The notes beneath the pieces are model-generated. The model was not told the origin of the DNA, did no database searches, and was given only the letters and a program-made list of their open reading frames with translations. A stretch of DNA of 64,000 bases from Necropsobacter rosorum (GTDB lineage Bacteria > Pseudomonadota > Gammaproteobacteria > Enterobacterales > Pasteurellaceae). Below are positions 10,790 through 20,217 of the stretch, piece by piece. Every line of letters starts with the position of its first letter. The stretch's first letter is position 1. The position numbers were made by a program, and so were the translations under genes. The DNA lies in the NCBI GenBank assembly GCA_000751835.1, contig CCMQ01000006.1, positions 310,001 to 374,000 of the forward strand. The letters run 5' to 3'.

Positions 10790-12166
10790 TTAAAAATTAT
10801 CGACAATCGCCAGCGCGTCCGCCAGTTTTTTTACGGTGAAAACCTGCATATTTTGCACCGCACTTTTCGGTTTATTGGCAAACGGTACGATCGCCCGTTT
10901 AAAGCCGTGTTTCGCCGCTTCGCTGATGCGTTCCTGCCCGCTCGGCACCGGCCGGATTTCGCCCGCCAGTCCCACTTCGCCGAACACCACCAAATCCTGC
11001 GGCAGCGGCCGGTTGCGGAAGCTGGAAATCAATGCCAGCAACAGCGCCAAATCGGCGCCCGTTTCCGTTACTTTCACCCCGCCGACCACATTGACGAATA
11101 CATCCTGATCCGACATTTGCAAGCCGCCGTGGCGGTGTAATACCGCCAGCAACAGCGCCAGCCGGTTTTGTTCCAGCCCCACCGCCACCCGGCGCGGATT
11201 TGCCAGCATGGAATGATCCACCAACGCCTGAATTTCTACCAACAGCGGGCGCGTACCTTCCCAGATGACCATCACCGAACTGCCGGCGGTTTGTTCTTCG
11301 CCGCGGCTTAAAAAAATGGCGGACGGATTTTTCACTTCGCGCAGCCCCTGTTCGGTCATGGCGAACACGCCCAGCTCATTGACCGCACCGAAGCGGTTTT
11401 TATGGCTGCGCAGGGTCCGATAGCGGGAATCCGCCTCGCCTTCCAATAATAATGACGCGTCGATCACATGTTCCAGCACTTTCGGCCCGGCCAGCGTTCC
11501 GTCTTTGGTCACATGCCCCACCAGTATTATCGCCACTTGACGGGTTTTCGCATAGCGGGTAAGAAAAGAGGCGCACTCGCGCACCTGCGCCACGCTGCCC
11601 GGTGAGGACTGAATATCCGCCAGATGCATGACCTGAATGGAATCGATCACCATGATCTGCGGTTTCAGCTGATCCGCCAGCTGACAGATTTGTTCCACCG
11701 AGGTTTCCGACAGCAAATTCAGCCGATCCGGCGGCAATCCCAAACGATTGGCCCGCATCGCCACCTGCTGTAGGGATTCCTCGCCGGTGACATAAAGTGC
11801 GGTCATTGTTTGCGCTAAATCGCACATCACCTGTAACAACAGGGTACTTTTACCCGCCCCCGGATGACCGCCGATTAAAATCGCGCTGCCCGGCACTATC
11901 CCGCCGCCGAGCACCCGATCCAGCTCGTTAAAACCGCTGCCGAAACGCGGCAGCTCCTGCAGACTGATGTCCGACAGGGTCTGAATTTTAGCCTGCGTTT
12001 CGCCGGCATAACCGCTGAAACGATCATTTTTCGTGTTTTTTGCCGAGACCAAGCGGACTTCGCTGATACTGTTCCACGCCTTGCAGGCGGAACACTGCCC
12101 CTGCCAGCGGGCAAATTCCGCCCCGCACTGATTGCAGACATACGCGGTTTTAGCTGTTTTCGCCAT
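10790..12166 (-). CDS. radA: DNA repair protein RadA (Sms)
   Basis: A 458-residue RecA-like ATPase that promotes branch migration of recombination intermediates and, in naturally competent bacteria, integration of incoming DNA. An N-terminal zinc finger (CNQCGAEF...CSACKAW) precedes Walker A GGHPGAGKST, then the RadA-specific KNRFG motif (RSHKNRFGAVNELGVF) and a C-terminal Lon-protease-like domain. The start is taken at MAKTAKTAYVC; the open frame extends 7 codons upstream. This start overlaps the 3' end of the CYTH gene by 17 bp, which suggests coupled expression. Confidence 0.96.
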   Translation of the reverse strand: MAKTAKTAYVCNQCGAEFARWQGQCSACKAWNSISEVRLVSAKNTKNDRFSGYAGETQAKIQTLSDISLQELPRFGSGFNELDRVLGGGIVPGSAILIGGHPGAGKSTLLLQVMCDLAQTMTALYVTGEESLQQVAMRANRLGLPPDRLNLLSETSVEQICQLADQLKPQIMVIDSIQVMHLADIQSSPGSVAQVRECASFLTRYAKTRQVAIILVGHVTKDGTLAGPKVLEHVIDASLLLEGEADSRYRTLRSHKNRFGAVNELGVFAMTEQGLREVKNPSAIFLSRGEEQTAGSSVMVIWEGTRPLLVEIQALVDHSMLANPRRVAVGLEQNRLALLLAVLHRHGGLQMSDQDVFVNVVGGVKVTETGADLALLLALISSFRNRPLPQDLVVFGEVGLAGEIRPVPSGQERISEAAKHGFKRAIVPFANKPKSAVQNMQVFTVKKLADALAIVDNF

Positions 12167-13250
12167 GATGATATTGTTCCGTGTCATCCAAACTCAAAGA
12201 AATTAAATGCAGCATCCGTTTCACATAAGGTGCCGATTGCAGCAGCTCAAACAATGTTTCCAGCGCCGGGCGGTTAAGCTTGGTTTCGCTGTGGCGGCGG
12301 ATGATAGTTTTGAGCTGAGACAACAAACGGGCGTTGCTTTCCGCAATGGCGGTCAGCGCATCCTGCCCGTCATCGGTAGTTTGTCCCTTTTCCCGCCGCG
12401 CATGCAGCACGCTTTCAAGCAAGGCGCCGTGTTCCGTATAATAATGATACAGATTGAAAAAAGCGCCGATGCGCTCGACGGTGCGCACAAAATCGGCGGC
12501 GAAATAATCCGCCCCCAGCGCAAAGGTGTCTTCAATCAGATCCTGTTCCAGCTGAAAAAGTGCGGTCAGTTTTTGCTGAGAATTTCCCGCGCCGGCTTCA
12601 GCGTGCAAAAATTCACGCCAACTGTCCGACCAGTTTTTAACCGCCGTATTTTTCTGCCCGGCCAGACGATAACCGCGCTGCGCTTTACTGGCGGCGCTTA
12701 AGCGCACGCCGTTTTCCAGACTTAACGCGGCAACAAAATGCAGTAAATCCTTGATGCGTCCCTGTTTCAGTTCAAATTCCACTTCGCAAATGGGTTCGCA
12801 TTTATCACCGGCGCGGATTTCGCCCTGATCCAGCGCAATTTCCACCACCACTCCGTTACCGCATTCCACCAGCCAGCAACGGCGCTCAAAATCGGTGCTG
12901 AAAATCCGCTGTAGTGTCACATCGCGCCAATCCGCTGCAAGTTGATAAGTATCGACCAGCGTCGGTAGATCCGGCTGGGCGTTATCCAGCGCAATGTTAT
13001 ATTCCGGCCGGATATGCAAACCGCCCAAGGTTTTGCCGTCGGTTTTCAGGGTGAAGGTAAAGCGCCCGTCGGCCTGCCGAACCCGCAATCCCATATGCCG
13101 GGCGGCGAAAAAATACTGCGGCGTATCATAATACGCATTGGCCAGAAACTGAGTTTTCTGTGACAAAATGCGGAAAGCGGAAATTTCCTGACTTAAAAAT
13201 GCGGCAAAACCGGCGGACACCGCCAGTTTCAGTTCAACTTCATTATTCAT
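12150..13250 (-). CDS. CYTH-domain protein (YgiF-like inorganic triphosphatase)
   Basis: A 366-residue protein whose N-terminus NNEVELKLAV carries the CYTH signature ExExK, followed by the expected tunnel strands (FLANAYYDTPQ, LRVRQADGRFTFTLKT, CEVEFELKQG). In E. coli the CYTH protein YgiF hydrolyses inorganic triphosphate and lies near ygiM and cca, as here. The region after about residue 200 is helical and resembles a shortened CHAD domain; the family usually has a longer one. The start is set at MNNEVEL because ExExK must be near the N-terminus. The stop overlaps the radA start. Substrate is inferred from family only. Confidence 0.85.
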   Translation of the reverse strand: MNNEVELKLAVSAGFAAFLSQEISAFRILSQKTQFLANAYYDTPQYFFAARHMGLRVRQADGRFTFTLKTDGKTLGGLHIRPEYNIALDNAQPDLPTLVDTYQLAADWRDVTLQRIFSTDFERRCWLVECGNGVVVEIALDQGEIRAGDKCEPICEVEFELKQGRIKDLLHFVAALSLENGVRLSAASKAQRGYRLAGQKNTAVKNWSDSWREFLHAEAGAGNSQQKLTALFQLEQDLIEDTFALGADYFAADFVRTVERIGAFFNLYHYYTEHGALLESVLHARREKGQTTDDGQDALTAIAESNARLLSQLKTIIRRHSETKLNRPALETLFELLQSAPYVKRMLHLISLSLDDTEQYHHGENS

Positions 13251-13420
13251 AGCATGCCTTTCAAGGTAAAACATCAACCATAGTGCGGTCGCAATGATGC
13301 ACAAATCATGTCGGCATTATCCAATAAATCCCGATCTTTTTCGATTAAAATCGTGAATTTTTCATTCACATAAGGTAATATGCGCGCTGAATTACTTTCA
13401 ACCCCTTAAGGAGTTAGCTA

Positions 13421-14101
13421 ATGGCAGTAAATAATATTTTCGGTTTATTTGCCCACTCGCCTTTAAAACCGCTGCAGCAGCACTCGGACAAAGTGACCGA
13501 ATGCTGTAGCTTTTTAGTGCAGTTTTTTGAATATACCTTTGAAAACGATTGGCAGCATGCCGAACAGATGCGCCAGCAGATTTCCGAAGCGGAACGTCAG
13601 GCCGACAGCCTGAAACGGGAAATCCGTTTAAAACTGCCGCGCGGTTTATTCATGCCCATCGATCGCACCGACCTGCTGGAGCTGGTCACCCAGCAGGATA
13701 AACTCGCCAACTATGCCAAAGATATTGCCGGACGGATGATCGGACGCCAGTTTTCTTTTCCGGCGGAAATGCAGGATGAGTTTATGCGCTATGTCTGCCG
13801 CAGTCTGGATGCCACCGTGCAGGCGCACAAAGTCATCAATGAAATGGACGAACTGCTGGAAACCGGTTTTAAAGGACGTGAGCTGACGTTTGTGAATAAT
13901 ATGATTCAGGCATTAGACGATATTGAAGACGATACCGATCAAATGCAAATCAAGCTGCGCTTAATGCTGCGCGGCGTTGAAGACCGCTACAATCCTATCG
14001 ATGTCATGTTTTTATATAAAATTCTGGAGTGGATCGGCGTACTCGCGGATCAAGCGCAGCGTGTCGGTTCCCGCATTGAATTAATGCTGGCCCGCTCATA
14101 A
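13421..14101 (+). CDS. DUF47/PhoU-like phosphate transport accessory protein
   Basis: A 226-residue, all-helical cytoplasmic protein of the DUF47 (TIGR00153, PhoU-related) family. It starts MAVNNIFGLFAHSPLKPLQQH behind AAGGAG (about 13409-13414) and has the typical pattern of long amphipathic helices with acidic clusters (ALDDIEDDTDQMQIKLR). The phosphate transporter gene pit begins 27 bp downstream, and DUF47 genes are usually paired with pit, where the protein is thought to modulate transport. The exact mechanism is unknown. Confidence 0.9.
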   Translation: MAVNNIFGLFAHSPLKPLQQHSDKVTECCSFLVQFFEYTFENDWQHAEQMRQQISEAERQADSLKREIRLKLPRGLFMPIDRTDLLELVTQQDKLANYAKDIAGRMIGRQFSFPAEMQDEFMRYVCRSLDATVQAHKVINEMDELLETGFKGRELTFVNNMIQALDDIEDDTDQMQIKLRLMLRGVEDRYNPIDVMFLYKILEWIGVLADQAQRVGSRIELMLARS

Positions 14102-14128
14102 TTATCATTACATACATAGGAAAACACT

Positions 14129-15391
14129 ATGGAAATTATTCAAGAATATGGCACATTGCTTGTCATTATTACTGCCGCGTTCGGCTTTTTTATGGCATTC
14201 GGGGTCGGTGCCAATGACGTATCCAACGCAATGGGAACGTCAGTTGGCTCGGGAACAATTACAGCGAAACAAGCTATTATCATTGCAATGATCTTTGAAT
14301 CCGCCGGGGCTTATCTGGCCGGCGGTGAAGTGACGGAAACCATTAAAAGCGGGGTGATCAACACCGTTGAATACGCCGCAACGCCGGAAATTCTGGCGCT
14401 TGGTATGATGGCGGCGTTATTTTCCTCCGGCTTATGGCTTTTGATCGCCTCCAAAATGGGATGGCCGGTTTCCACCACGCACACCATTATCGGGGCGATT
14501 ATCGGCTTTGCCTGCGTAACCGTCGGTCCGCACTCCGTAGATTGGGGCTCAATCCGCAATATTATCGGCAGCTGGTTTATCACGCCGGTACTGGCCGGAA
14601 TCGTCGCCTACGGTATATTCTTCAGCACGCAGAAGCTGATCTTCGATACCGAAAAACCGCTGCATAACGCGCAGAAATACGGGCCTTATTATATGGGCGT
14701 GACTATCCTGATTTTATGTATAGTGACGATGACCAAAGGGTTAAAACATGTCGGTCTGCACTTAAGCGGGCTTGAAACCACGGTGATTTCCCTGTCTATC
14801 AGCGCCGTTTCCGTGGTGCTGAGCCGCTTTTATTTCCGCAGCCGTATTTTTCGCCATACCATGCGCTCCGGCACTTTCGGCGCGGTGGAAAAAATATTCA
14901 GTATTCTGATGCTGCTCACCGCCTGCGCCATGGCATTTGCGCACGGTTCAAACGATGTGGCCAACGCCATCGGCCCGGTATCCGCGGTGGTTTCCATTGT
15001 GGATCATCAGGGACAAATCATCGCCAACAGCCCGCTGGCATGGTGGATTCTGCCTTTAGGCGCCGCCGGGATCGCACTCGGGCTTATCGTAATGGGTTAT
15101 AAAGTGATGGCCACTATCGGTACCGGGATTACGGATTTAACGCCAAGCCGCGGATTCGCCGCCCAATTCGCCACCGCCACCACCGTGGTGCTGGCCTCCG
15201 GTACCGGCTTGCCGATTTCCACCACCCAAACGCTGGTGGGCGCAATTTTAGGCATCGGTTTCGCCCGGGGTATTGCGGCGTTAAATCTGACCGTTATCCG
15301 CAATATCGTCGCCTCTTGGATCATTACCCTGCCGGCGGGCGCATTATTTGCGATTCTGATTTACTATGTGCTGAGCGCGATTTTCATCTAA
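14129..15391 (+). CDS. pit: Low-affinity inorganic phosphate transporter, PiT family
   Basis: A 420-residue inner-membrane protein with about ten hydrophobic segments and the duplicated PiT signature: GANDVSNAMGTSVGSG near residue 28 and HGSNDVANAIGPVSAVV near 272, each followed by a VSTTHT or ISTTQT motif. PiT proteins import metal-phosphate complexes with protons or sodium. It follows the DUF47 gene in the same orientation and is closed by an uptake-signal hairpin. Confidence 0.94.
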   Translation: MEIIQEYGTLLVIITAAFGFFMAFGVGANDVSNAMGTSVGSGTITAKQAIIIAMIFESAGAYLAGGEVTETIKSGVINTVEYAATPEILALGMMAALFSSGLWLLIASKMGWPVSTTHTIIGAIIGFACVTVGPHSVDWGSIRNIIGSWFITPVLAGIVAYGIFFSTQKLIFDTEKPLHNAQKYGPYYMGVTILILCIVTMTKGLKHVGLHLSGLETTVISLSISAVSVVLSRFYFRSRIFRHTMRSGTFGAVEKIFSILMLLTACAMAFAHGSNDVANAIGPVSAVVSIVDHQGQIIANSPLAWWILPLGAAGIALGLIVMGYKVMATIGTGITDLTPSRGFAAQFATATTVVLASGTGLPISTTQTLVGAILGIGFARGIAALNLTVIRNIVASWIITLPAGALFAILIYYVLSAIFI

Positions 15392-15452
15392 TCGATACCC
15401 GGTTCGTCCGGCACCAGCCACGCCGGTTCAGCGAAAATTTTGTCAATAGGTT

Positions 15453-15485
15453 AAAGTGCGGTACAATCTACCGCACTTTTTATTT
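15453..15485 (+). terminator. pit terminator made of an inverted uptake-signal pair
   Basis: AAAGTGCGGT (15453-15462) and ACCGCACTTT (15470-15479) form a perfect 10-bp stem with a seven-base loop followed by TTATTT. Confidence 0.85.
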
Positions 15486-15512
15486 GCTTAATTTACTTAG
15501 GATGTCTGTATT

Positions 15513-16124
15513 ATGCAAAAAATCGCTCAATATCTTCTTTCCGCCCTGCTTTTCGCTCTCACGGTACCAACCGCACAGGCGGAAACCCAATATGTTACGG
15601 AAAATCTGTCCACCTTTTTACGCAAAGGTGCCGGCGACCAGTATAAAATCGCCGGCGCCATTCAGTCCGGCGATGCCGTCACCGTGCTGGATCGTAAAGA
15701 TAAATACACCCTTATCCGTGATGCCAAAAACCGCGAAGCCTGGATTCTCAGCAACGAGCTGACCGCCACGCCGAGCAGCAAACAGGAAAACCCGAAATTA
15801 AAAGCGCAGATTCAGGAACTCACCCTGAAACTTAACCGTCTGGACGGCGACTGGCAGCAGCGAACCAGCGAAATGCAACGCCGCGCAAAACAGGCGGAAG
15901 AACAAAGCAGCCAGCTGCTGGAACAGAATTCGCAGCTGAAACGTGAACTGGAAATCACCAAAAATAAAAACCGCGATCTGGAAGCCATGCTGGATGCCGG
16001 CAAGCGGGAAATCGCGATTCAATGGTTTATTTACGGCGGCTCGGTGTTAGGTGTCGGCCTCCTGCTCGGTCTGATTATTCCGTTGATTCTGCCTAAACGC
16101 CGCCGTCGCGACGGTTGGGCATAA
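15513..16124 (+). CDS. SH3-domain and membrane-anchor protein (YgiM-like)
   Basis: A 203-residue envelope protein of the TIGR04211 type. Residues 1-23 form a signal peptide (ending AQA), then a bacterial SH3 domain (TENLSTFLRKGAGDQYKIAG cut at 20, SGDAVTVLDRKDKYTLIRD), a coiled coil at about 90-160 and one transmembrane helix (IYGGSVLGVGLLLGLIIPLIL) close to a basic C-terminus. The E. coli homologue YgiM stands directly before cca, as here. Function is not established; SH3b domains of this kind often sit in periplasmic or murein-associated proteins. Confidence 0.88.
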   Translation: MQKIAQYLLSALLFALTVPTAQAETQYVTENLSTFLRKGAGDQYKIAGAIQSGDAVTVLDRKDKYTLIRDAKNREAWILSNELTATPSSKQENPKLKAQIQELTLKLNRLDGDWQQRTSEMQRRAKQAEEQSSQLLEQNSQLKRELEITKNKNRDLEAMLDAGKREIAIQWFIYGGSVLGVGLLLGLIIPLILPKRRRRDGWA

Positions 16125-16182
16125 CCTTTCCCGGCGGGCGGTGCGCCCGTCTTTATGATCCGGTCTGTTACGGTAATCGAAT

Positions 16183-17445
16183 ATGCAAATTTATCTTGTG
16201 GGCGGTGCGGTCAGGGATCGGCTGTTGGGGCTGCCGGTGAACGATCGCGACTGGCTGGTGGTCGGTGCCACCCCCGCGCAATTGCTGCAACAAGGTTATC
16301 GACAGGTGGGAAAAGATTTTCCCGTCTTTCTGCACCCGCACAGCAACGAAGAATACGCCCTCGCCCGCACCGAGAAAAAAGCCGGCCGCGGCTACACCGG
16401 ATTTCGCTGCGATTTCAATCCGCACATTACCCTTGAACAGGATTTAATGCGCCGCGATCTGACCATCAACGCCATTGCCGAAGATCAGCACGGCACCCTG
16501 CACGACCCCTATCACGGCGTGCGTGATCTCCGGCTGCGGGTGCTGCGCCACATCTCGCCGGCATTTGCCGAAGATCCGCTGCGGGTATTGCGGGTTGCCC
16601 GTTTTGCCGCCCGTTATCATGAGCTCGGCTTTACCATTGCGCCCGAAACCTGCCGGTTAATGCGGGAAATCACCCGACAGGGCGAATTAGCCCAACTGAC
16701 CGCCGAACGGGTCTGGCAGGAAACGGAAAATGCGTTGCTGGAAAAAAATCCGGCAATCTATTTTGAAACCTTACGGGAAATCGGCGCACTGGCCGTCTTA
16801 TTTCCGGAGCTCGACGCCCTGTGCGGCGTGCCGAATCCGCCGCGTTCTCACCCGGAGATCGACAGTTTTACCCACAGTATGCTGACCTTACAACAAGCGG
16901 TACGGCTGACGGACGGCACCGACTATCATCAAAGTGCGGTGCGTTTTGCCGCAGTTTGTCATGATCTGGGCAAAGCGCTTACGCCGCCGGCGCTGCTGCC
17001 GCATCATTACGGCCACGAACAGGCCGGCGTTCAGCCTGCCCGAAATCTATGCCGACGCCTTAAAGTGCCGGCTTATACGCAGGAACTGGCGGTGCTGAGC
17101 TGCGAATATCACAGCCATATTCACAGAGCGTTCGAGCTGCGCCCCGATACGGTGCTGAAGCTGTTCAACCGTTTGGACATCTGGCGTAAACCGTCGCGCT
17201 TTCAGGAATTACTGCTGGTGTGCCGCGCCGACAGCTGCGGACGCACAGGTTATGCCGAGACGCCGTATCCGCAGGCGGATTTTCTGCTTGAACTCTACCG
17301 CAGCGCGCTGCAAGTGGACGTGCGGCAAATTATCGCCGAGGGGTTTAGCCGGCAGGGCATCGGTGACGAATTGAACCGGCGGCGAAAGCTCGCCCTGCAA
17401 CAAAAACGTGCGCAAATTCTACCGCACTTTACTAACGCCGGCTAA
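16183..17445 (+). CDS. cca: Multifunctional CCA-adding enzyme
   Basis: A 420-residue tRNA nucleotidyltransferase that builds or repairs the 3' CCA end. The class II head has [10 protein letters not shown] at about residue 6, the catalytic region [15 protein letters not shown], the [10 protein letters not shown] motif and [16 protein letters not shown]. The C-terminal half carries an HD phosphohydrolase domain ([14 protein letters not shown]), which in E. coli gives 2'-phosphatase and cyclic phosphodiesterase activity, so this is the long bacterial form. It begins 58 bp after the SH3-anchor gene. Confidence 0.96.
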   Translation: MQIYLVGGAVRDRLLGLPVNDRDWLVVGATPAQLLQQGYRQVGKDFPVFLHPHSNEEYALARTEKKAGRGYTGFRCDFNPHITLEQDLMRRDLTINAIAEDQHGTLHDPYHGVRDLRLRVLRHISPAFAEDPLRVLRVARFAARYHELGFTIAPETCRLMREITRQGELAQLTAERVWQETENALLEKNPAIYFETLREIGALAVLFPELDALCGVPNPPRSHPEIDSFTHSMLTLQQAVRLTDGTDYHQSAVRFAAVCHDLGKALTPPALLPHHYGHEQAGVQPARNLCRRLKVPAYTQELAVLSCEYHSHIHRAFELRPDTVLKLFNRLDIWRKPSRFQELLLVCRADSCGRTGYAETPYPQADFLLELYRSALQVDVRQIIAEGFSRQGIGDELNRRRKLALQQKRAQILPHFTNAG

Positions 17446-17478
17446 CACCGTAAAATACGCACAAATTTTTTATTTATT

Positions 17479-18117
17479 ATGATTATGCACTCTTTGAAAA
17501 ACGTTTTTTTCGTGTTATGTATCGGTTTCGTTCTCAGTGCCTGTACAAGCTTGGATATTGACAGCAATCGCCCGACCGACGTACAGCATATTGACCGCAA
17601 CGATCCCGCATGGCAGCAGCATCTGCAAAAAATCCAAACCATTCACGCTTATGCCGCTCAGGGTCAGCTCGGTTATATCAGCGCGAAAGAGCGTTTTTCC
17701 ACCCGTTTTGACTGGCAATATCGCCACCCGAAAGCCTATACCTTGCTGCTTTCTTCTACAATCAGCAGCGCCACGCTTAAATTCGAGATGACCAATCAGG
17801 GCATGACCATTTCCGACAATAAAGGCAACCGGCGCTCCGAGGCGGACGCCAAAATGCTGCTGCGCGACATCGTCGGCATGGATATTCCGCTGGAACAACT
17901 GGCCGTCTGGCTAAAAGGTCAGCCTGATCCGACCAGCGATTATCAGGTCGGCACCAATCATTTGCTGGCCGGTTTCAGCTATCGGCTCGACGGCACGCTG
18001 TGGACGGCGGATTATCTGAATTATCACAGCGGGCAGGCCATTGCATTGCCGCGCGATATTCTGCTGAAAAATGCCGCACAAACCTTAAAAATCCGTGTGG
18101 ACAACTGGCAATACTGA
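17479..18117 (+). CDS. lolB: Outer-membrane lipoprotein receptor LolB
   Basis: A 212-residue lipoprotein. The signal peptide ends in the lipobox LSAC (cysteine near residue 22); the mature part has the LolB fold pattern (AAQGQLGYISAKERFSTRFDWQY). It inserts lipoproteins delivered by LolA into the outer membrane. An alternative ATG lies two codons downstream (17485); neither has a clear Shine-Dalgarno. Its stop overlaps the ispE start by one base (TGATG), as in the lolB-ispE-prs order of E. coli. Confidence 0.95.
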   Translation: MIMHSLKNVFFVLCIGFVLSACTSLDIDSNRPTDVQHIDRNDPAWQQHLQKIQTIHAYAAQGQLGYISAKERFSTRFDWQYRHPKAYTLLLSSTISSATLKFEMTNQGMTISDNKGNRRSEADAKMLLRDIVGMDIPLEQLAVWLKGQPDPTSDYQVGTNHLLAGFSYRLDGTLWTADYLNYHSGQAIALPRDILLKNAAQTLKIRVDNWQY

Positions 18118-19004
18118 TGAAAACCTATCGATTTTCCACCGCACTTTCGCCGCATAACGCCCATTCGCCGCGGCGTTTTCCCTGTCCGGCCAAGCTGAAT
18201 CTGTTTTTGTATATTAATGGCAGACGCCCCGACGGTTATCATGAACTACAGACCTTATTTCAGTTTCTGGATTTCGGCGACTGGCTGCAAATCGCCGTGC
18301 GCCAAGACGGAAAAATCACCCTCTCGCCGCCGTTTGCCGGTATCGATACCGAAGAGAATCTGATTTACCGCGCCGCCCGTTTGCTGCAAGACGAAACCGG
18401 CTGCACATTGGGGGCGGATCTGTATCTGGATAAAATTCTGCCGCTCGGCGGCGGGGTCGGCGGCGGTTCTTCCGATGCGGCGACCACGCTGGTGGCATTA
18501 AATCATTTATGGCATACCGCACTTTCCACCCAAAAACTCTGCGAACTGGGACTGCGCTTAGGCGCCGATGTGCCGATCTTTATTCACGGTAAAGCCGCAT
18601 TTGCCGAAGGAGTGGGTGAAAAAATCACCTATTGTGCGCCGCCTGAAAAATGGTATCTGGTGCTGAAACCGGCGGTGTCGGTTTCCACCGCACATATCTT
18701 CGCTCATCCTGCGCTACCGCGCAATACGCCGAAGAAAACGCTGTCTCGGTTGCTGCGTGAAAATTATGCAAACGATTGCCAAAAACTTGTGCTGGATCAG
18801 TATCCGGAGGTTGAAGAAACGCTCCGCTGGTTGTTACAATATGCACCGGCAAGATTAACCGGAACAGGCGCCTGCGTTTTCGCGCAATTTGACGACGAGC
18901 AATCGGCGCAGGCGGTATTTCGTGATAAACCGGAAAAATTATTCGGTTTCGTTGCTAAAGGGGTCAATATTTCGCCGCTACAGCATATGTTGGATTCGCT
19001 TTAA
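18117..19004 (+). CDS. ispE: 4-diphosphocytidyl-2-C-methyl-D-erythritol kinase
   Basis: A 295-residue GHMP-family kinase that phosphorylates CDP-methylerythritol in the MEP isoprenoid pathway. It has the substrate motif PAKLNLFLYINGRRPDGYHEL and the glycine-rich ATP loop LPLGGGVGGGSSDAA. The ATG at 18117 overlaps the lolB stop by one base, supporting translational coupling; the open frame starts earlier inside lolB but this is not needed. An uptake signal lies in the first codons, giving a slightly longer N-terminus than in E. coli (283). Confidence 0.96.
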   Translation: MKTYRFSTALSPHNAHSPRRFPCPAKLNLFLYINGRRPDGYHELQTLFQFLDFGDWLQIAVRQDGKITLSPPFAGIDTEENLIYRAARLLQDETGCTLGADLYLDKILPLGGGVGGGSSDAATTLVALNHLWHTALSTQKLCELGLRLGADVPIFIHGKAAFAEGVGEKITYCAPPEKWYLVLKPAVSVSTAHIFAHPALPRNTPKKTLSRLLRENYANDCQKLVLDQYPEVEETLRWLLQYAPARLTGTGACVFAQFDDEQSAQAVFRDKPEKLFGFVAKGVNISPLQHMLDSL

Positions 19005-19071
19005 CGGAACCCGTTGATGACTTTATATACACACTTTCTTATCATCCAAAATCCTTGAGGTTAAATTTACC

Positions 19072-20019
19072 ATGCCCGACATTAAACTTTTTGCTGGTAA
19101 CGCCACGCCAGAACTCGCCAAACGTATTTCCGAACGTTTATATCTTTCATTGGGAGACGCAACCGTCGGCCGTTTCAGCGACGGTGAAATTCAGGTTCAG
19201 ATCAATGAAAATGTGCGCGGCAGTGATGTGTTCATCATCCAGTCCACCTGCGCCCCGACAAACGACAACCTGATGGAACTGATCGTTATGGTCGATGCCC
19301 TGCGCCGTGCATCGGCAGGCCGTATTACCGCGGTGATTCCGTATTTCGGTTATGCCCGTCAGGATCGCCGTGTCCGTTCCGCCCGCGTACCGATTACCGC
19401 CAAAGTGGTGGCGGATTTCTTATCCAGCGTCGGGGTGGATCGCGTATTGACCTGCGATCTGCATGCCGAACAGATTCAGGGCTTCTTCGATGTGCCGGTG
19501 GATAATGTCTTCGGCTCGCCGGTATTGATTCACGATATTCTGAAAAAATCCGATCTGCACAACCCGATCGTGGTGTCACCGGATATCGGCGGCGTGGTGC
19601 GCGCCCGCGCGGTGGCGAAATTATTGAACGATACCGATATGGCAATCATCGATAAACGCCGCCCGAAAGCCAATGTGGCGCAGGTGATGCACATTATCGG
19701 TGATGTGGCCGACCGCGACTGTATTTTGGTCGATGATATGATCGACACTGGCGGCACGCTGTGCAAAGCGGCGGAAGCGCTGAAAGAACGCGGCGCAAAA
19801 CGGGTGTTCGCCTATGCCACTCACGCGGTTTTCTCCGGCTCGGCGGCAAAAAATATCGCCAGCAACGCATTGGATGAAATCGTGGTGACGGATACCATTC
19901 CGCTGACGCCGGAAATCAAAGCGCTGGGTAAAGTACGCACCTTAACCCTTTCCGGTATGCTGGCGGAGGCGATTCGCCGCATCAGCAACGAAGAGTCCAT
20001 TTCCGCTATGTTTAACTAA
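19072..20019 (+). CDS. prs: Ribose-phosphate pyrophosphokinase
   Basis: A 315-residue enzyme making PRPP from ribose 5-phosphate and ATP for nucleotide, histidine and tryptophan synthesis. It contains the flexible loop [15 protein letters not shown] and the PRPP-binding motif [14 protein letters not shown], and matches the E. coli enzyme in length. A strong ribosome site (TTGAGG) precedes the ATG. It lies 67 bp after ispE and is followed by a terminator. Confidence 0.98.
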   Translation: MPDIKLFAGNATPELAKRISERLYLSLGDATVGRFSDGEIQVQINENVRGSDVFIIQSTCAPTNDNLMELIVMVDALRRASAGRITAVIPYFGYARQDRRVRSARVPITAKVVADFLSSVGVDRVLTCDLHAEQIQGFFDVPVDNVFGSPVLIHDILKKSDLHNPIVVSPDIGGVVRARAVAKLLNDTDMAIIDKRRPKANVAQVMHIIGDVADRDCILVDDMIDTGGTLCKAAEALKERGAKRVFAYATHAVFSGSAAKNIASNALDEIVVTDTIPLTPEIKALGKVRTLTLSGMLAEAIRRISNEESISAMFN

Positions 20020-20041
20020 CGGATTTCGCACTTCTGTCAAT

Positions 20042-20072
20042 AACGGGCGCAATCATCGCCCGTTTATTTTTT
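20042..20072 (+). terminator. prs terminator
   Basis: Perfect 8-bp stem AACGGGCG (20042-20049) / CGCCCGTT (20057-20064), seven-base loop, then TATTTTTT. Confidence 0.88.
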
Positions 20073-20138
20073 GCCAATTTTGGCGCTGAAAATCACCGCA
20101 CCGACGAGCAAGCCTTTATGCTTTATGAGATTTTCGAT

Positions 20139-20170
20139 AAAAAACAGCGACCGTGTGATAACACGGCCGC
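20139..20170 (-). terminator. Terminator after the siderophore ABC operon
   Basis: On the minus strand a 10-bp stem with one G-U pair (20161-20170 with 20147-20156) and loop TATC is followed by six T (20144 down to 20139). It lies 48 bp past the stop of the substrate-binding protein gene. Confidence 0.75.
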
Positions 20171-20217
20171 AGGCTTTGAATGGATATTCAGATTCTTACT
20201 CAACGCGGAAAAACGCG

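Noticed and set aside
16134-16155. Terminator after the SH3-anchor gene (CGGGCG-GTG-CGCCCG)
   Set aside because: The stem is short with a three-base loop and a poor T tract; cca is probably co-transcribed.
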